64,000 nucleotides of DNA from JANMDN01 sp031376285. Its GTDB lineage: Bacteria > Actinomycetota > Thermoleophilia > Miltoncostaeales > Miltoncostaeaceae. The stretch covers positions 6,110 through 70,109 of the forward strand of contig JANMDN010000044.1 in the NCBI GenBank assembly GCA_031376285.1, given 5' to 3'. The notes beneath the pieces are model-generated. The model was not told the DNA's origin, did not search any database, and saw nothing but the letters and a program-made list of their open reading frames with translations. Made by a program: the position numbers and the translations under genes. This document shows positions 56,329 through 64,000 of the stretch, in pieces (within the stretch, counting starts at the first letter, position 1; every line of letters starts with the position of its first letter).

Positions 56329-58197
56329 ATGACGACGCCGCTCATTCCGCTCGAGCATTTCTTCGACAACCCGCAGCGCGCCCTGGCCAAGGTATCCCCG
56401 GACCGGAAATGGATGTCCTGGTTGGCGCCGCGCGAGGGACGCATGAACGTCTGGGTCCGTCCGTTCGACGCATCCGACGCCGATGCGGTGCCCGTCACAA
56501 ATGACCGGGATCGGGGCGTGCTCGGATACTTTTGGACCCGAGACTCGTCGGCGATCCTTTATTCGAAGGACGGGGGCGGCGACGAGATCCACCACCTGCT
56601 TGCGGCCGACCCCGCCAGTCCCGACGCCGAGCCGAGAGACCTCACGCCCTACGAGGGCGTCAAGGCGGGCGTGATTGCACTACCGCGTTCGACGCCTAAG
56701 ACGATGCTCGTGTCGCTGAACCTTCGCGACCGCAGCCTGAGCGACGCGTACCGGCTGGACATCGCAACCGGCGCGATCACCCTCCTCGCCGAGAACCCCG
56801 GGAACATTCAGGGGTGGCTCGCCGATCGTGAGGGTCGCGTCCGAGCCGCGATCGCGCAGACGCCGGCCGGGGACTCCGAGCTCCTCGTGCGAGACCGGGA
56901 GGACGAGCCGTTTCGAGTCCTCGCCGAGTTCACCAACGAGGACGGGGGAAGCCCGTTCGCGTTCAGTGCCGATGACCGCGAGATCTACGTGTCGAGTGCG
57001 AAGGAGAGCGATCTCGCCCGACTCGTCGCGATCGAGGTTGCGACGGGGACCGAGCGGGTCATTGACGAGGACGCCGAGGCCGACCTCGCTGGCCCCGTGA
57101 TCAGCGACATGACTGGAGCGCTCCTTGCCGCGAGCTACGTGCGAGACCGGCTGCTCGTCCACTGCTTCGACGATGAGTTCGCTCGGCATATCGCCCGCAT
57201 GGGTGAGGTGCACTCGGGTGATCCGTCGGTCCTTTCACGCGACCGTGAGGAGGCGATCTGGACGGTCTACTTCGACGACGATCGCGACCCGGGAGCGACG
57301 TACCTGTATGAGCCAGCCACGGGCGAGGCGTCGCTTCTCTACCGACCGCGACCTTGGCTGAACTCCGAGCATCTCGCCCCGATGGAGCCGGTGCGCATCA
57401 CCTCTCGTGATGGGCTCACGTTGTCGTCGTATCTCACCGTACCGCTGGGTGTCGAGCGATCGGCCCTCCCGATGGTCCTCGTCGTCCATGGCGGGCCCTG
57501 GGCGCGCGACGCGTGGGGCTACGACGCCGAAGCACAGTTCTTGGCCAATCGCGGCTACGCCGTCCTTCAAGTGAACTACCGGGGCTCCACCGGCTTTGGT
57601 AAAGCGTTTACCCACGCGGCGGAGCGAGAATTCGCGGGCAAAATGCACGACGACCTCATCGACGCGGTCGACTGGGCGATCGCCGAGGGGATCGCCGACC
57701 CCGCGAGGATCGGCATCTACGGAGGTTCCTACGGGGGCTACGCGACCCTCGTCGGCGTCACGTTCACGCCCGACGTCTTCGCTGCCGCGGTGAGCTTCGT
57801 CGGACCGTCGAACCTGGTGTCGCTCATACGCTCGTTTCCGGAGTACTGGCGCCCATTCCTCGAGAGCAGCTGGTACCGCTTCGTGGGCGACCCCGACAAC
57901 CCGGCCTCCCACGACGATCTCGTTGCGCGCTCTCCCATCACGCACGTCGACCGGATCCGCACTCCGCTGATGGTGATTCAGGGGGCCAATGATCCGAGGG
58001 TTACCCAGCAGGAGTCCGACCAGATCGTCCAGGCGCTCCGCGATCGTGGGGTGCCCGTCGAGTACATCCTGAAAGAAGGCGAAGGACACGGCTTCGCAAA
58101 GCCCGAGAACCGGTTGGAGATGTACGGGGCGATGGAGCGTTTCTTTGCGAAGTACCTCGGGGGTCGCACGACCGGCGAAGTTGAGCCAACCGCATAG
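56329..58197 (+). CDS. S9-family (prolyl oligopeptidase/acylaminoacyl-peptidase type) serine peptidase
   Basis: The 622 aa protein has an N-terminal beta-propeller (about 1-350, WMSWLAPREGRMNVWVRPFD onwards) and a C-terminal alpha/beta hydrolase. The catalytic triad is visible: Ser in GIYGGSYGGYATL (about 467), Asp in QGANDPRV (about 555) and His in EGEGHGF (about 587), with HGGPWARD as the oxyanion region. No signal peptide is seen, so it is probably cytoplasmic. The ATG at 56329 follows GGAAGGG. It is a single gene. Confidence 0.92.
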   Translation: MTTPLIPLEHFFDNPQRALAKVSPDRKWMSWLAPREGRMNVWVRPFDASDADAVPVTNDRDRGVLGYFWTRDSSAILYSKDGGGDEIHHLLAADPASPDAEPRDLTPYEGVKAGVIALPRSTPKTMLVSLNLRDRSLSDAYRLDIATGAITLLAENPGNIQGWLADREGRVRAAIAQTPAGDSELLVRDREDEPFRVLAEFTNEDGGSPFAFSADDREIYVSSAKESDLARLVAIEVATGTERVIDEDAEADLAGPVISDMTGALLAASYVRDRLLVHCFDDEFARHIARMGEVHSGDPSVLSRDREEAIWTVYFDDDRDPGATYLYEPATGEASLLYRPRPWLNSEHLAPMEPVRITSRDGLTLSSYLTVPLGVERSALPMVLVVHGGPWARDAWGYDAEAQFLANRGYAVLQVNYRGSTGFGKAFTHAAEREFAGKMHDDLIDAVDWAIAEGIADPARIGIYGGSYGGYATLVGVTFTPDVFAAAVSFVGPSNLVSLIRSFPEYWRPFLESSWYRFVGDPDNPASHDDLVARSPITHVDRIRTPLMVIQGANDPRVTQQESDQIVQALRDRGVPVEYILKEGEGHGFAKPENRLEMYGAMERFFAKYLGGRTTGEVEPTA

Positions 58198-58554
58198 GCG
58201 CGCCGGCAGAGTGAATTATTGACCCGAGTTTGCGGCCCACGCCCCGGGCGGCAAAGTGCGCGATGAGCTAATGGGTGGCGGGGGTGGCTCGAGCCAGCGT
58301 CTCAGCGAGGATCCGCCCAAGACCCGGCAAAGGGATACTCGAAGCACTACTGTCCAACCCTCGGCGATCCTCCCGTGTAAGAGCCGCGGTACCGCACCGG
58401 ACGACCTACCAATCGCGAAGGTAGTGAGACACTCAACCGGCGATGAGCATCGTCCGGTCTGGGGTCGCGGTGGCGGCCTCCAATCCGGCTCTTCCGGTTT
58501 CAGTGGGGCGAGCGGGTTCGGATAGGTGGCGGCGCGGGCCCGGTCGCGGGCCAG
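58198..58554. other. Non-coding decayed region after the S9 peptidase gene
   Basis: This stretch of about 357 bases shows no protein I can support. A plus-strand open frame (58256-58525) encodes a low-complexity Gly/Ser-rich sequence with unnatural codon use and is not accepted. The region borders the ISL3 remnant and is probably insertion-sequence debris. Confidence 0.4.
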
Positions 58555-58650
58555 CTAATTAACGCTGCCGGCGTGGAGCAGGATCCGTAGCCGGTCGTCC
58601 TCGAAGCTGCGGAAGCCGTGGCCGGCGCGTTTGACCTTCTTGATGAAGAG
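58555..58650 (-). mobile_element. ISL3-family transposase 3' remnant
   Basis: The minus strand reads FIKKVKRAGHGFRSFEDDRL then RILLHAG before a stop, matching the conserved C-terminal end of ISL3-family transposases (IK..KR.G.GFR.F..YRLR.LL). An in-frame TGA lies about 25 codons upstream of this end, so only the last few dozen codons survive. The remnant is bracketed by GCCAGCTAA at 58550-58558 and 58650-58658, exactly 100 bases apart. Confidence 0.65.
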
Positions 58651-58661
58651 CCAGCTAACTG

Positions 58662-58685
58662 ACTCGTCCTGTCATGAGGACGAGT
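58662..58685. terminator. 9 bp perfect hairpin downstream of the secreted hypothetical gene
   Basis: ACTCGTCCT (58662-58670) pairs with AGGACGAGT (58677-58685) around GTCATG. It lies 24 bases past the stop of the minus-strand gene at 58710-59537 and is its likely terminator. It could equally be part of the insertion-sequence end. Confidence 0.45.
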
Positions 58686-58709
58686 TAGATGTGCCGGCCC
58701 CTTGTGCCA

Positions 58710-59537
58710 CTAAAATGATGCGTTTGTTCGATACCGAAACGTGACTGAACCACAAACGACATCGATTGGCTTGTGGGCCGCAGATTCGTCCCGCTTCTCT
58801 TGGCATCGAATGACGCTTCCAGAGACAACAACGTTCGAATACGCGCGACGATAGTCGAACAGGCGAGGAGTTGCGCCCACCGCCAGAACCTTCCAGGCGT
58901 TGTATGTCTCCTTCGCATTCGCACACGACGGACCTGACGGCCGCGTCGCCAGCGCGAGGAGCTGCCGACTCAATCCCCCGGAACAGCTGCGCCAGGCGCC
59001 CGATCCTGGCGAAGGGGCATCGCGCCGCCAGGCCTTCACGACAAGCGACGAATGAGCCTTAGCGAGCACTGCAAACCCACCCGACGACGGCGCCTCGATC
59101 ACGGCATAGCCACAGATGACGAGCTCCCTAGGGACCTGATCCGGGATGAACTGAAGCTTTCGAGGCTCCCACCGGGCAAGCGTGCCGTTCCACCGAAACG
59201 CTAGTTCGGCCGAGCCAGGGGTCCGTCTTAGGGGATCAGCCGGACAGTGTGCGCTCCCTGCGACCGCGAAGACGACGACGCCTTCGTCCCCACCGCCCGG
59301 ATTGGAATCGGTCTTGAGCGTGACCGCAACGACACTCCGTCCCAGCCCATCGAGTTGCTGGCCGACTCCCAGTTGGATTGAGGTCGCAGACGCAACACCA
59401 GACCCTAAACCGAAACTTGCTGCGCTGACCGCGAGCAACCGTCTTGCCCTGAGCGCGAGATTTCGGCCTCCGCCCGGGACGGCAGAGCTTACAAACGGCC
59501 TGCAAATGCCTTGCCGCAACTCGTCTCCCGTCACCAT
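58710..59537 (-). CDS. Secreted hypothetical protein
   Basis: The protein of up to 275 aa has a likely signal peptide about 25-53 residues in (RRLLAVSAASFGLGSGVASA). The mature part has several cysteines (SAHCPAD, VICGYA, RSCSGG, PSCANA, IRCQEK, DVVCGS), suggesting disulfides. The ATG at 59537 gives a long N-terminus; an internal start nearer the signal is possible but no good one is seen. The codon use is less GC-extreme than the neighbours. I do not recognise a family; it lies between two insertion-sequence remnants and may be acquired. Confidence 0.55.
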   Translation of the reverse strand: MVTGDELRQGICRPFVSSAVPGGGRNLALRARRLLAVSAASFGLGSGVASATSIQLGVGQQLDGLGRSVVAVTLKTDSNPGGGDEGVVVFAVAGSAHCPADPLRRTPGSAELAFRWNGTLARWEPRKLQFIPDQVPRELVICGYAVIEAPSSGGFAVLAKAHSSLVVKAWRRDAPSPGSGAWRSCSGGLSRQLLALATRPSGPSCANAKETYNAWKVLAVGATPRLFDYRRAYSNVVVSGSVIRCQEKRDESAAHKPIDVVCGSVTFRYRTNASF

Positions 59538-59639
59538 GATCTCGCTTTCATGCAGGATTCGGGCTTCCTGGGAAACATGAACCAGGAAGCCCGAATCGAC
59601 CGACTTCGTGAGGACTTCGACAGCCTTAGGGACGACCGT

Positions 59640-60130
59640 CTATAAATTAGTTGATGGGGTGATGGTGTAGTTCCATTCTGGGTGGAAGTGGTGGTGGGTG
59701 ATGTTGACGGCGGCAAGTTCGGTGTCTGTGACCTGGATCTTTGGGTACCGGTTTTGGTCGAGGCGGCCGTAGACCTCGAGGCCGTTCGGGTGGTGGTTGC
59801 AGCGACCAGGTTGATGATGACCTCGTAGGAGACAAGCGGCCGGCCGCGCCAGTTCCGGCTGATGAAGCTAAACAGGCGATGCTCGACCTTGTTCCACTTC
59901 GAGGTGCCGGGCGGGGAAATGGCACACGGTGATCGCAAGGCCGGTCTGCTCAGCGAGTCGTTGCAGCTCGGTTTTCCAGAGGCGGGTGCGGTGCCCGTTT
60001 GACCCGCCGCAGTCGGCGGTGATCGTCAAGCTGGTCGCGGTGGGGACGGTTGGTGGGGGCGCTGTAGAACCCAAAGCGATCGCTGAAGGTGTATCCGGCC
60101 TGTCGAGCGTCAGCTGTCACCACGGCCAAT
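59640..60130 (-). pseudogene. ISAzo13-family transposase remnant with two frameshifts
   Basis: Three minus-strand frames joined in order give the DDE domain of ISAzo13-type (Rhodopirellula-type) transposases. LTITADCGGSNGHRTRLWKT to LAITVCHFP (59868-60074 frame) is followed by SPPGTSKWNKVEHRLFSFIS to INLVAATTT. The last frame reads GLEVYGRLDQNRYPKIQVTD to HFHPEWNYTITP, with a stop at 59640. At least two frameshifts, and loss of the 5' half, make it inactive. Coding-like traces continue to about 60130. Confidence 0.75.
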
Positions 60131-60176
60131 GGCCATCCCCAAGGACGGGCTTCTGCCTGATTTCACCGTTCGAGGG

Positions 60177-61028
60177 CTACCCGGAGGCGGTGATGGCGCC
60201 CGTGAGCCCCACGCCGACGAGCGTCACGATGATGCCGATGATCTGTCGGCGTGTGAGGCGCTCTCGGAACAGGAAGTACGCGCCGATTCCAACCAGCGCC
60301 GTTCCCTGGGACGAGATCACCGCGGTCACGGCGATGCTGTCGCGGCTCCCCAAGGTGAAGGACAGGAAGCCGAGCACCTCCCCGATGCCACTCACGAGAA
60401 GCAGCGGCGCCGCTGACCGAGAGATCCGCAGCCGGCCCACGAGGACGAGCGGCAGTGCAAGCGCCAGCGCGCCGATAAGTCGTGCTGGGAGCACCACCCA
60501 CATCGACGGAAGGCTGCTCACACGCCCGGTCGCGTAGAGGCTGATCGAAAAGACGAGGGCCGCGGATGCGGCCAACGCGACCGACCGAACATGCGCGTCG
60601 TCCACAGGTGCGCCGCGCAGGTTCGGAATCGTCGTGATCGCGACACCGAGCACCACGACCGTGATCGCGAGCACCAGGCTCGTGCCAAGGCGCTCGCCGA
60701 ACGCCACCGAGATCAGCGCCGCGAGCGTGCCCTCGGTTGCAACGATCGCGGAGACGAGGCCCGCGCGCCCAACGCGGAGCGCGGCGTAGATCAGCGCCAG
60801 CCCCCCAACGTTTCCGGCGCCGCTCACAAGCAGCCACCCTGCCGCAGCCCGATCGAGCGCTTCCGGCCGGCCCTGGGCGATCACCACGGGGGCCACGATG
60901 AGCAGGCCGATGGTCATCGCCCATGCCGCCGCCGAGAACGCGCCGACGAGCCGGGTTGCCCTGGATGCGGCGAGCGTCGCGCCCGCCCAGCAGACCGCGG
61001 CGCCGATCCCACCAGCGACGGCACTCAC
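60177..61028 (-). CDS. EamA-family (DMT) transporter
   Basis: The 283 aa protein has ten membrane helices in two EamA repeats; each ends with the family turn (for example FGERLGTSLVLAITVVVLGV and FRERLTRRQIIGIIVTLVGV). These are drug/metabolite transporters with varied substrates. The GTG at 61028 overlaps the sbcC stop (GTGA), so it is cotranscribed with the nuclease genes. The substrate is unknown, and a link with DNA repair is not implied. Confidence 0.88.
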   Translation of the reverse strand: MSAVAGGIGAAVCWAGATLAASRATRLVGAFSAAAWAMTIGLLIVAPVVIAQGRPEALDRAAAGWLLVSGAGNVGGLALIYAALRVGRAGLVSAIVATEGTLAALISVAFGERLGTSLVLAITVVVLGVAITTIPNLRGAPVDDAHVRSVALAASAALVFSISLYATGRVSSLPSMWVVLPARLIGALALALPLVLVGRLRISRSAAPLLLVSGIGEVLGFLSFTLGSRDSIAVTAVISSQGTALVGIGAYFLFRERLTRRQIIGIIVTLVGVGLTGAITASG

Positions 61029-63769
61029 GCCGCGAGCCCCTCCGCCAGAACACGGCTGACACCACTCGGATCCTTGACGATGCGAATCGCGGCGCCAAGC
61101 CGCTCCGCGACACCCGGAAGGTGTGTGATCACGCCAATCAGGCGGCCCCCGCCCGAGAGCCGCTCGATACCAGCGATGGCAAGCTCCAGGGAGTCTGCGT
61201 CAAGCGTGGAAAAACCTTCGTCAAGAAACAGGCAGTCGAGGCGCCCGCCAGCGCCGGCCGCGATATCGCCCAGCGCAAGCGCAAGCGACAGGCTCGCCAG
61301 GAAGCGCTCTCCACCCGAGAGCGTCGCCACGCCGCGTGTCGCTTCACCGCGTCGAGTGTCGACGATCGCGAGCGGGTCGGGCTCCGAGGCCGCGAACCGG
61401 TAGGCGCCCCGACTGAGGTCTTGGAGCCGCTCCGATGCGGCGAGCGCAAGTCGTTCGCGATATCGCTGCAGGAGGTAGCGCGGAAACCTGTCGGCGCGAA
61501 GGTCGAGCGCCACGACGCGAAATCGCTCGGCCTGCTCGCGTGATTCGCGCGCATCGCGTCGGCGCCTGCGCGCCTCCGCGGCGCAGTCACGGGCGTGACC
61601 GAATCTCGACCGAGCGCTCGCGTGATCGAGTTGCGCCCGCTCGGTCGCTTGGGGAAGGTCGTCTGGGCGCGCGAGGCGCAGACTCGCGCAGCGCTCGGCC
61701 AGCCAGCTCCCCTGCGCGTCGGATTGGAGGCGCAGGGCAGCTCGCCTGTTATCGATGTCTGCGGCATGCTCGGTGAGGCGCCGTTCAAGGGCGTCGCACG
61801 CCTGGTTGAGCGCCTCCGCGCTGAGGTCAGCGGGCGGCGGCGCAAGCCCCGCCGACTCGGCGGCGACCGCGGCGGCGACCCGCAGGGGTCTGATCAGCGT
61901 GGCCTCGATGGTCGCCGCCGCTCGCTCGGCCTCCGCCAGCGTCGACTCGACGCGCAGGAGCTCGCGGTCGGCCGCGGTGCCGCGCTCGGCGAGGGCTTCG
62001 AGCTGCGCGAGCGAGGCGACGATTGCTCCGATTCCGTCGCGTCCACCGTGGGGCTCAAGGGCCGCTGCGAGCACGCCCAGCTCCTCGCCGTCGCGCTCGA
62101 CGTGTTCTGCGACCTCCTGGATACGCCCGGCCTCACGTGTGACCGCTTCCCGCTCGCTCGTCGCCTCGGCAGCTGGGCCCCTCATCGCGTCGGCGAGCGT
62201 CGCGATCTCGCCCTGCAGCATGACTTCGGAGACCCGATCATCGTGAATCCCTTCGGGGAGGAGGTTCCGGGCCCCGTCGACGGCCGCCTCTGCCTCGGCT
62301 CGCCCTTGCTCGAATCGAGCCAGCTCGGCTTGCCGAGCGGCGAGCTGGCGATGGGCCTCCATCCCGTCCCTTTCGGCCGCGCGAAGCTCAGCCGTTGCGT
62401 CGCCCACAGGTGCGTTGAGACCGGGGAGAAAGCCGATCTGCCCGCCGCACACCGGACAGTCATCGCCCGGGTGCAGTCCCGAACGGATGTGGGCGGCCTG
62501 CGCTACCTGGATGGCGCGGTCATTGACGGTGCGGGTTTCAAGAAGGCGAGCCTCCGAGGCCCCTACCCGGTCCCCGGCGACATCGCGCTGACGAAGGGCC
62601 TCTACCATCGCTGCTCGGGCCGCGTCGAGGTTGCGCAGCGCGCCGTCAAGTGCGGTGACCGCGGCTGCCCTCGCGATGAGCGCGTCGTGGGCGGCCCGGG
62701 TTGCGGCGAGGTGCGCCTCCAATTGCGCGAGGGCCTCCACCCGAGACTGTAGGGCGCCGTGGGCCTGCGCAAGCTCCGTGCGGCGGCGGGGCACGTCGAC
62801 CACGAGCGCGGCGTGCCGCTCGGCCGAGCTTCGCACCGCGGCCAGGTCGACCGCCCGCCCGAGGCGCGATTCCGCGTCGACGAGAGCGCTTGCCGCTCGC
62901 GCCCGTTCGTCGCGGGCCAGGTCGCGTTCGTTGGCCTGCGTGATGAGCGCCGCCCGTGCGTCCGCCTCGCGCGTCGACGCCACCCGGCGCGCCTCGGTGG
63001 TCGGCATCACGTCGATCGCACGCGCCACGAGCCGACGTTCGTCCTCGAGCGTGGCCTCATCCTCGCGTCGGGCAACCCATGTCGCAAACGTGGGCCCGAG
63101 CCCCCGCAGCGCGGCAAGCCGACCGGCCGCGGCCCGCGCCGCTTTGGCGGCGGCTGACAGTGCCCCCGCACCATCGCCTGACCGGTCGGCCTCGCTCGTC
63201 AGCGTGTCCGCGCGCGCCAGGTGGGCAGCTTCCAGCCGAAGTGCTGCTGCCCGCACGCCGTCCATCGATTGGACGCCGAAGATCTCCCGGAGGATCTCGT
63301 CGCGCTCGGCGCCCCTCGACGCGAAGAAGCGCGCGAACTGCCCTTGGGCCAGGAGTACCGTACTCGTGAATGCCTCGTAGGTGAGACCGACCAGATCCTT
63401 TGCGCGGCCGTCGACGGCGTCCTTACCGACGATCGTCTCGGCGACCTCGCCACCGTCCTCGACGAGCCGCTCGAGGAGGTGCTGCGGCTGCGGCGCTCGC
63501 TTACCGAAGCGCCGCGTCACCCGCCACGTCTGCGCCGCGATCTGGACGGTGAGGCGAACCTCACCGTTGTCTCGCCCGATGGTGAGGAGCTCGCCCGGGC
63601 CCGTAATCTCCGGTGTGCGGCCGTAGAGGGCGAAGCAGATGGCGTCGAGGAGTGACGTCTTGCCCGCACCGGTGTCGCCAGCGATGACGACCAGGTCGTG
63701 GCCACGCCAATCGACGCGCTCGCGCTCGTACGACCGAAAGTTGGCGAGCTCCAGCTCGAGCGGTCGCAC
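61025..63769 (-). CDS. sbcC: SbcC-type (Rad50-like) ATPase of the SbcCD nuclease
   Basis: The 914 aa protein has the Walker A motif GDTGAGKTS (31-39) and long coiled coils. The zinc hook CPVC lies in the middle (about 437-440, DDCPVCGGQIG). The C-terminal ABC half has LSGGERFLASLSLALALGD and Walker B CLFLDEGFSTLD. With SbcD it forms an ATP-dependent nuclease for hairpins and DNA ends. The GTG start directly follows the sbcD stop. It is somewhat shorter than E. coli SbcC but complete. Confidence 0.93.
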   Translation of the reverse strand: MRPLELELANFRSYERERVDWRGHDLVVIAGDTGAGKTSLLDAICFALYGRTPEITGPGELLTIGRDNGEVRLTVQIAAQTWRVTRRFGKRAPQPQHLLERLVEDGGEVAETIVGKDAVDGRAKDLVGLTYEAFTSTVLLAQGQFARFFASRGAERDEILREIFGVQSMDGVRAAALRLEAAHLARADTLTSEADRSGDGAGALSAAAKAARAAAGRLAALRGLGPTFATWVARREDEATLEDERRLVARAIDVMPTTEARRVASTREADARAALITQANERDLARDERARAASALVDAESRLGRAVDLAAVRSSAERHAALVVDVPRRRTELAQAHGALQSRVEALAQLEAHLAATRAAHDALIARAAAVTALDGALRNLDAARAAMVEALRQRDVAGDRVGASEARLLETRTVNDRAIQVAQAAHIRSGLHPGDDCPVCGGQIGFLPGLNAPVGDATAELRAAERDGMEAHRQLAARQAELARFEQGRAEAEAAVDGARNLLPEGIHDDRVSEVMLQGEIATLADAMRGPAAEATSEREAVTREAGRIQEVAEHVERDGEELGVLAAALEPHGGRDGIGAIVASLAQLEALAERGTAADRELLRVESTLAEAERAAATIEATLIRPLRVAAAVAAESAGLAPPPADLSAEALNQACDALERRLTEHAADIDNRRAALRLQSDAQGSWLAERCASLRLARPDDLPQATERAQLDHASARSRFGHARDCAAEARRRRRDARESREQAERFRVVALDLRADRFPRYLLQRYRERLALAASERLQDLSRGAYRFAASEPDPLAIVDTRRGEATRGVATLSGGERFLASLSLALALGDIAAGAGGRLDCLFLDEGFSTLDADSLELAIAGIERLSGGGRLIGVITHLPGVAERLGAAIRIVKDPSGVSRVLAEGLAA

Positions 63770-64000
63770 CTACTCGTCCTCGGACGCCGCGCCGAGCACC
63801 GCGGCAAACGCCGCGGCGTGACCCGGGTGGAGCGGCCGCTCCGTTGACGCGTACCAACGGCGGTAGATGTCCGGTAGTCCTCCACCTTGGCCGGTCGAGG
63901 CCTCGCGGTCCGTGGTCGCGACGGCGTCCGTGTCGGTGGCGTAGCGCGCCTCGACGCGCAGCGCGTTGGGCACGAGTTCGCGCACGACTCGGACGAGGTC
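63770..64000 (-). CDS. sbcD: SbcD nuclease subunit, C-terminal end (cut by window edge)
   Basis: Only about 76 residues of the C-terminus are inside the window (DLVRVVRELVPNALRVEARY, then LPDIYRRWYASTERPL and an acidic end). The region resembles the C-terminal capping part of SbcD/Mre11 nucleases (VRE..PNALR). The stop abuts the sbcC start. The phosphoesterase domain lies beyond the right edge. The assignment rests on this short region and on synteny with sbcC. Confidence 0.8.
   Translation of the reverse strand, partial: DLVRVVRELVPNALRVEARYATDTDAVATTDREASTGQGGGLPDIYRRWYASTERPLHPGHAAAFAAVLGAASEDE

Noticed and set aside
58256..58525. 89-codon Gly/Ser-rich plus-strand open frame
   Set aside because: Low complexity, atypical codon use, and located in insertion-sequence debris; no support for a gene.
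1..64000. CRISPR array, prophage, rRNA or tRNA genes
   Set aside because: No regularly spaced repeats, no integrase or phage structural genes, and no tRNA-like TTCGA arm with acceptor pairing or rRNA sequence were recognised on either strand.

Overview
The window is about 64 kb of high-GC chromosomal DNA. It is densely packed, with many 1 to 4 base start/stop overlaps and frequent GTG and TTG starts. The gene content suggests a deep-branching, aerobic member of Actinomycetota, in the Thermoleophilia/Gaiellales neighbourhood. The reasons are futalosine-pathway menaquinone genes, a likely F420-dependent PPOX-fold enzyme, a menaquinol:cytochrome c reductase of the b6/subunit IV-cytochrome c type, a fused siroheme decarboxylase, and ISAzo13 and ISL3 remnants. 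This placement is inference; no rRNA or tRNA gene was seen to confirm it.

Left third (1-18.4 kb). After a truncated rhodanese and a DUF937-fasciclin protein comes the respiratory core, nearly all on the minus strand. One tight operon runs ubiX-menG-hepT-(half radical-SAM gene)-mqnA-mqnC (7039 down to 2233). The next is qcrA-qcrB-qcrC, encoding Rieske, cytochrome b and subunit IV/cytochrome c. A COG0523 GTPase gene sits between two paralogous secreted CHRD proteins. Then follows hemB-ahbAB-hemL-(HepS-like gene)-ubiD. Together these loci make heme and menaquinone and the complex that uses both.

Middle (18.4-46.3 kb). First comes a patch of gene debris: an AlkD-like remnant and a frameshifted SerB/ACT fragment. 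Next are an XRE regulator plus a zinc-ribbon membrane protein under a 40 bp palindrome, then aat, and a two-component system with PAP2 and cupredoxin genes. Envelope and stress genes follow: an M50 protease, a receiver/HTH protein with tandem repeats, a PerM-type transporter, an M23-like protein, YmdB, a VapBC-like toxin-antitoxin pair and a LURP-one protein. A membrane glycosyltransferase-GtrA operon and an aminotransferase-ddl-metalloprotease-crotonase operon come next. The section ends with an NCS1 permease and flavoprotein hydroxylase, a PPOX enzyme with a VOC protein, an NhaP antiporter flanked by related repeats, and a Fic protein.

Right third (46.3-64 kb). NfeD, SPFH and LemA genes flank a frameshifted envelope gene. 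They are followed by a GGDEF-EAL protein, full-length MetH, Dps, a pseudo-receiver and an S9 peptidase. About 2 kb of decayed insertion-sequence DNA is then followed by an EamA transporter, sbcC and the edge of sbcD.

The most unusual signals are a 36-37 nt element present three times (once forming the 3' end of mqnC), a radical-SAM half-protein inside the menaquinone operon, and a HepS-like gene beside ubiD. A third group is operator-like palindromes overlapping or abutting start codons. No CRISPR array, prophage or complete mobile element was found.
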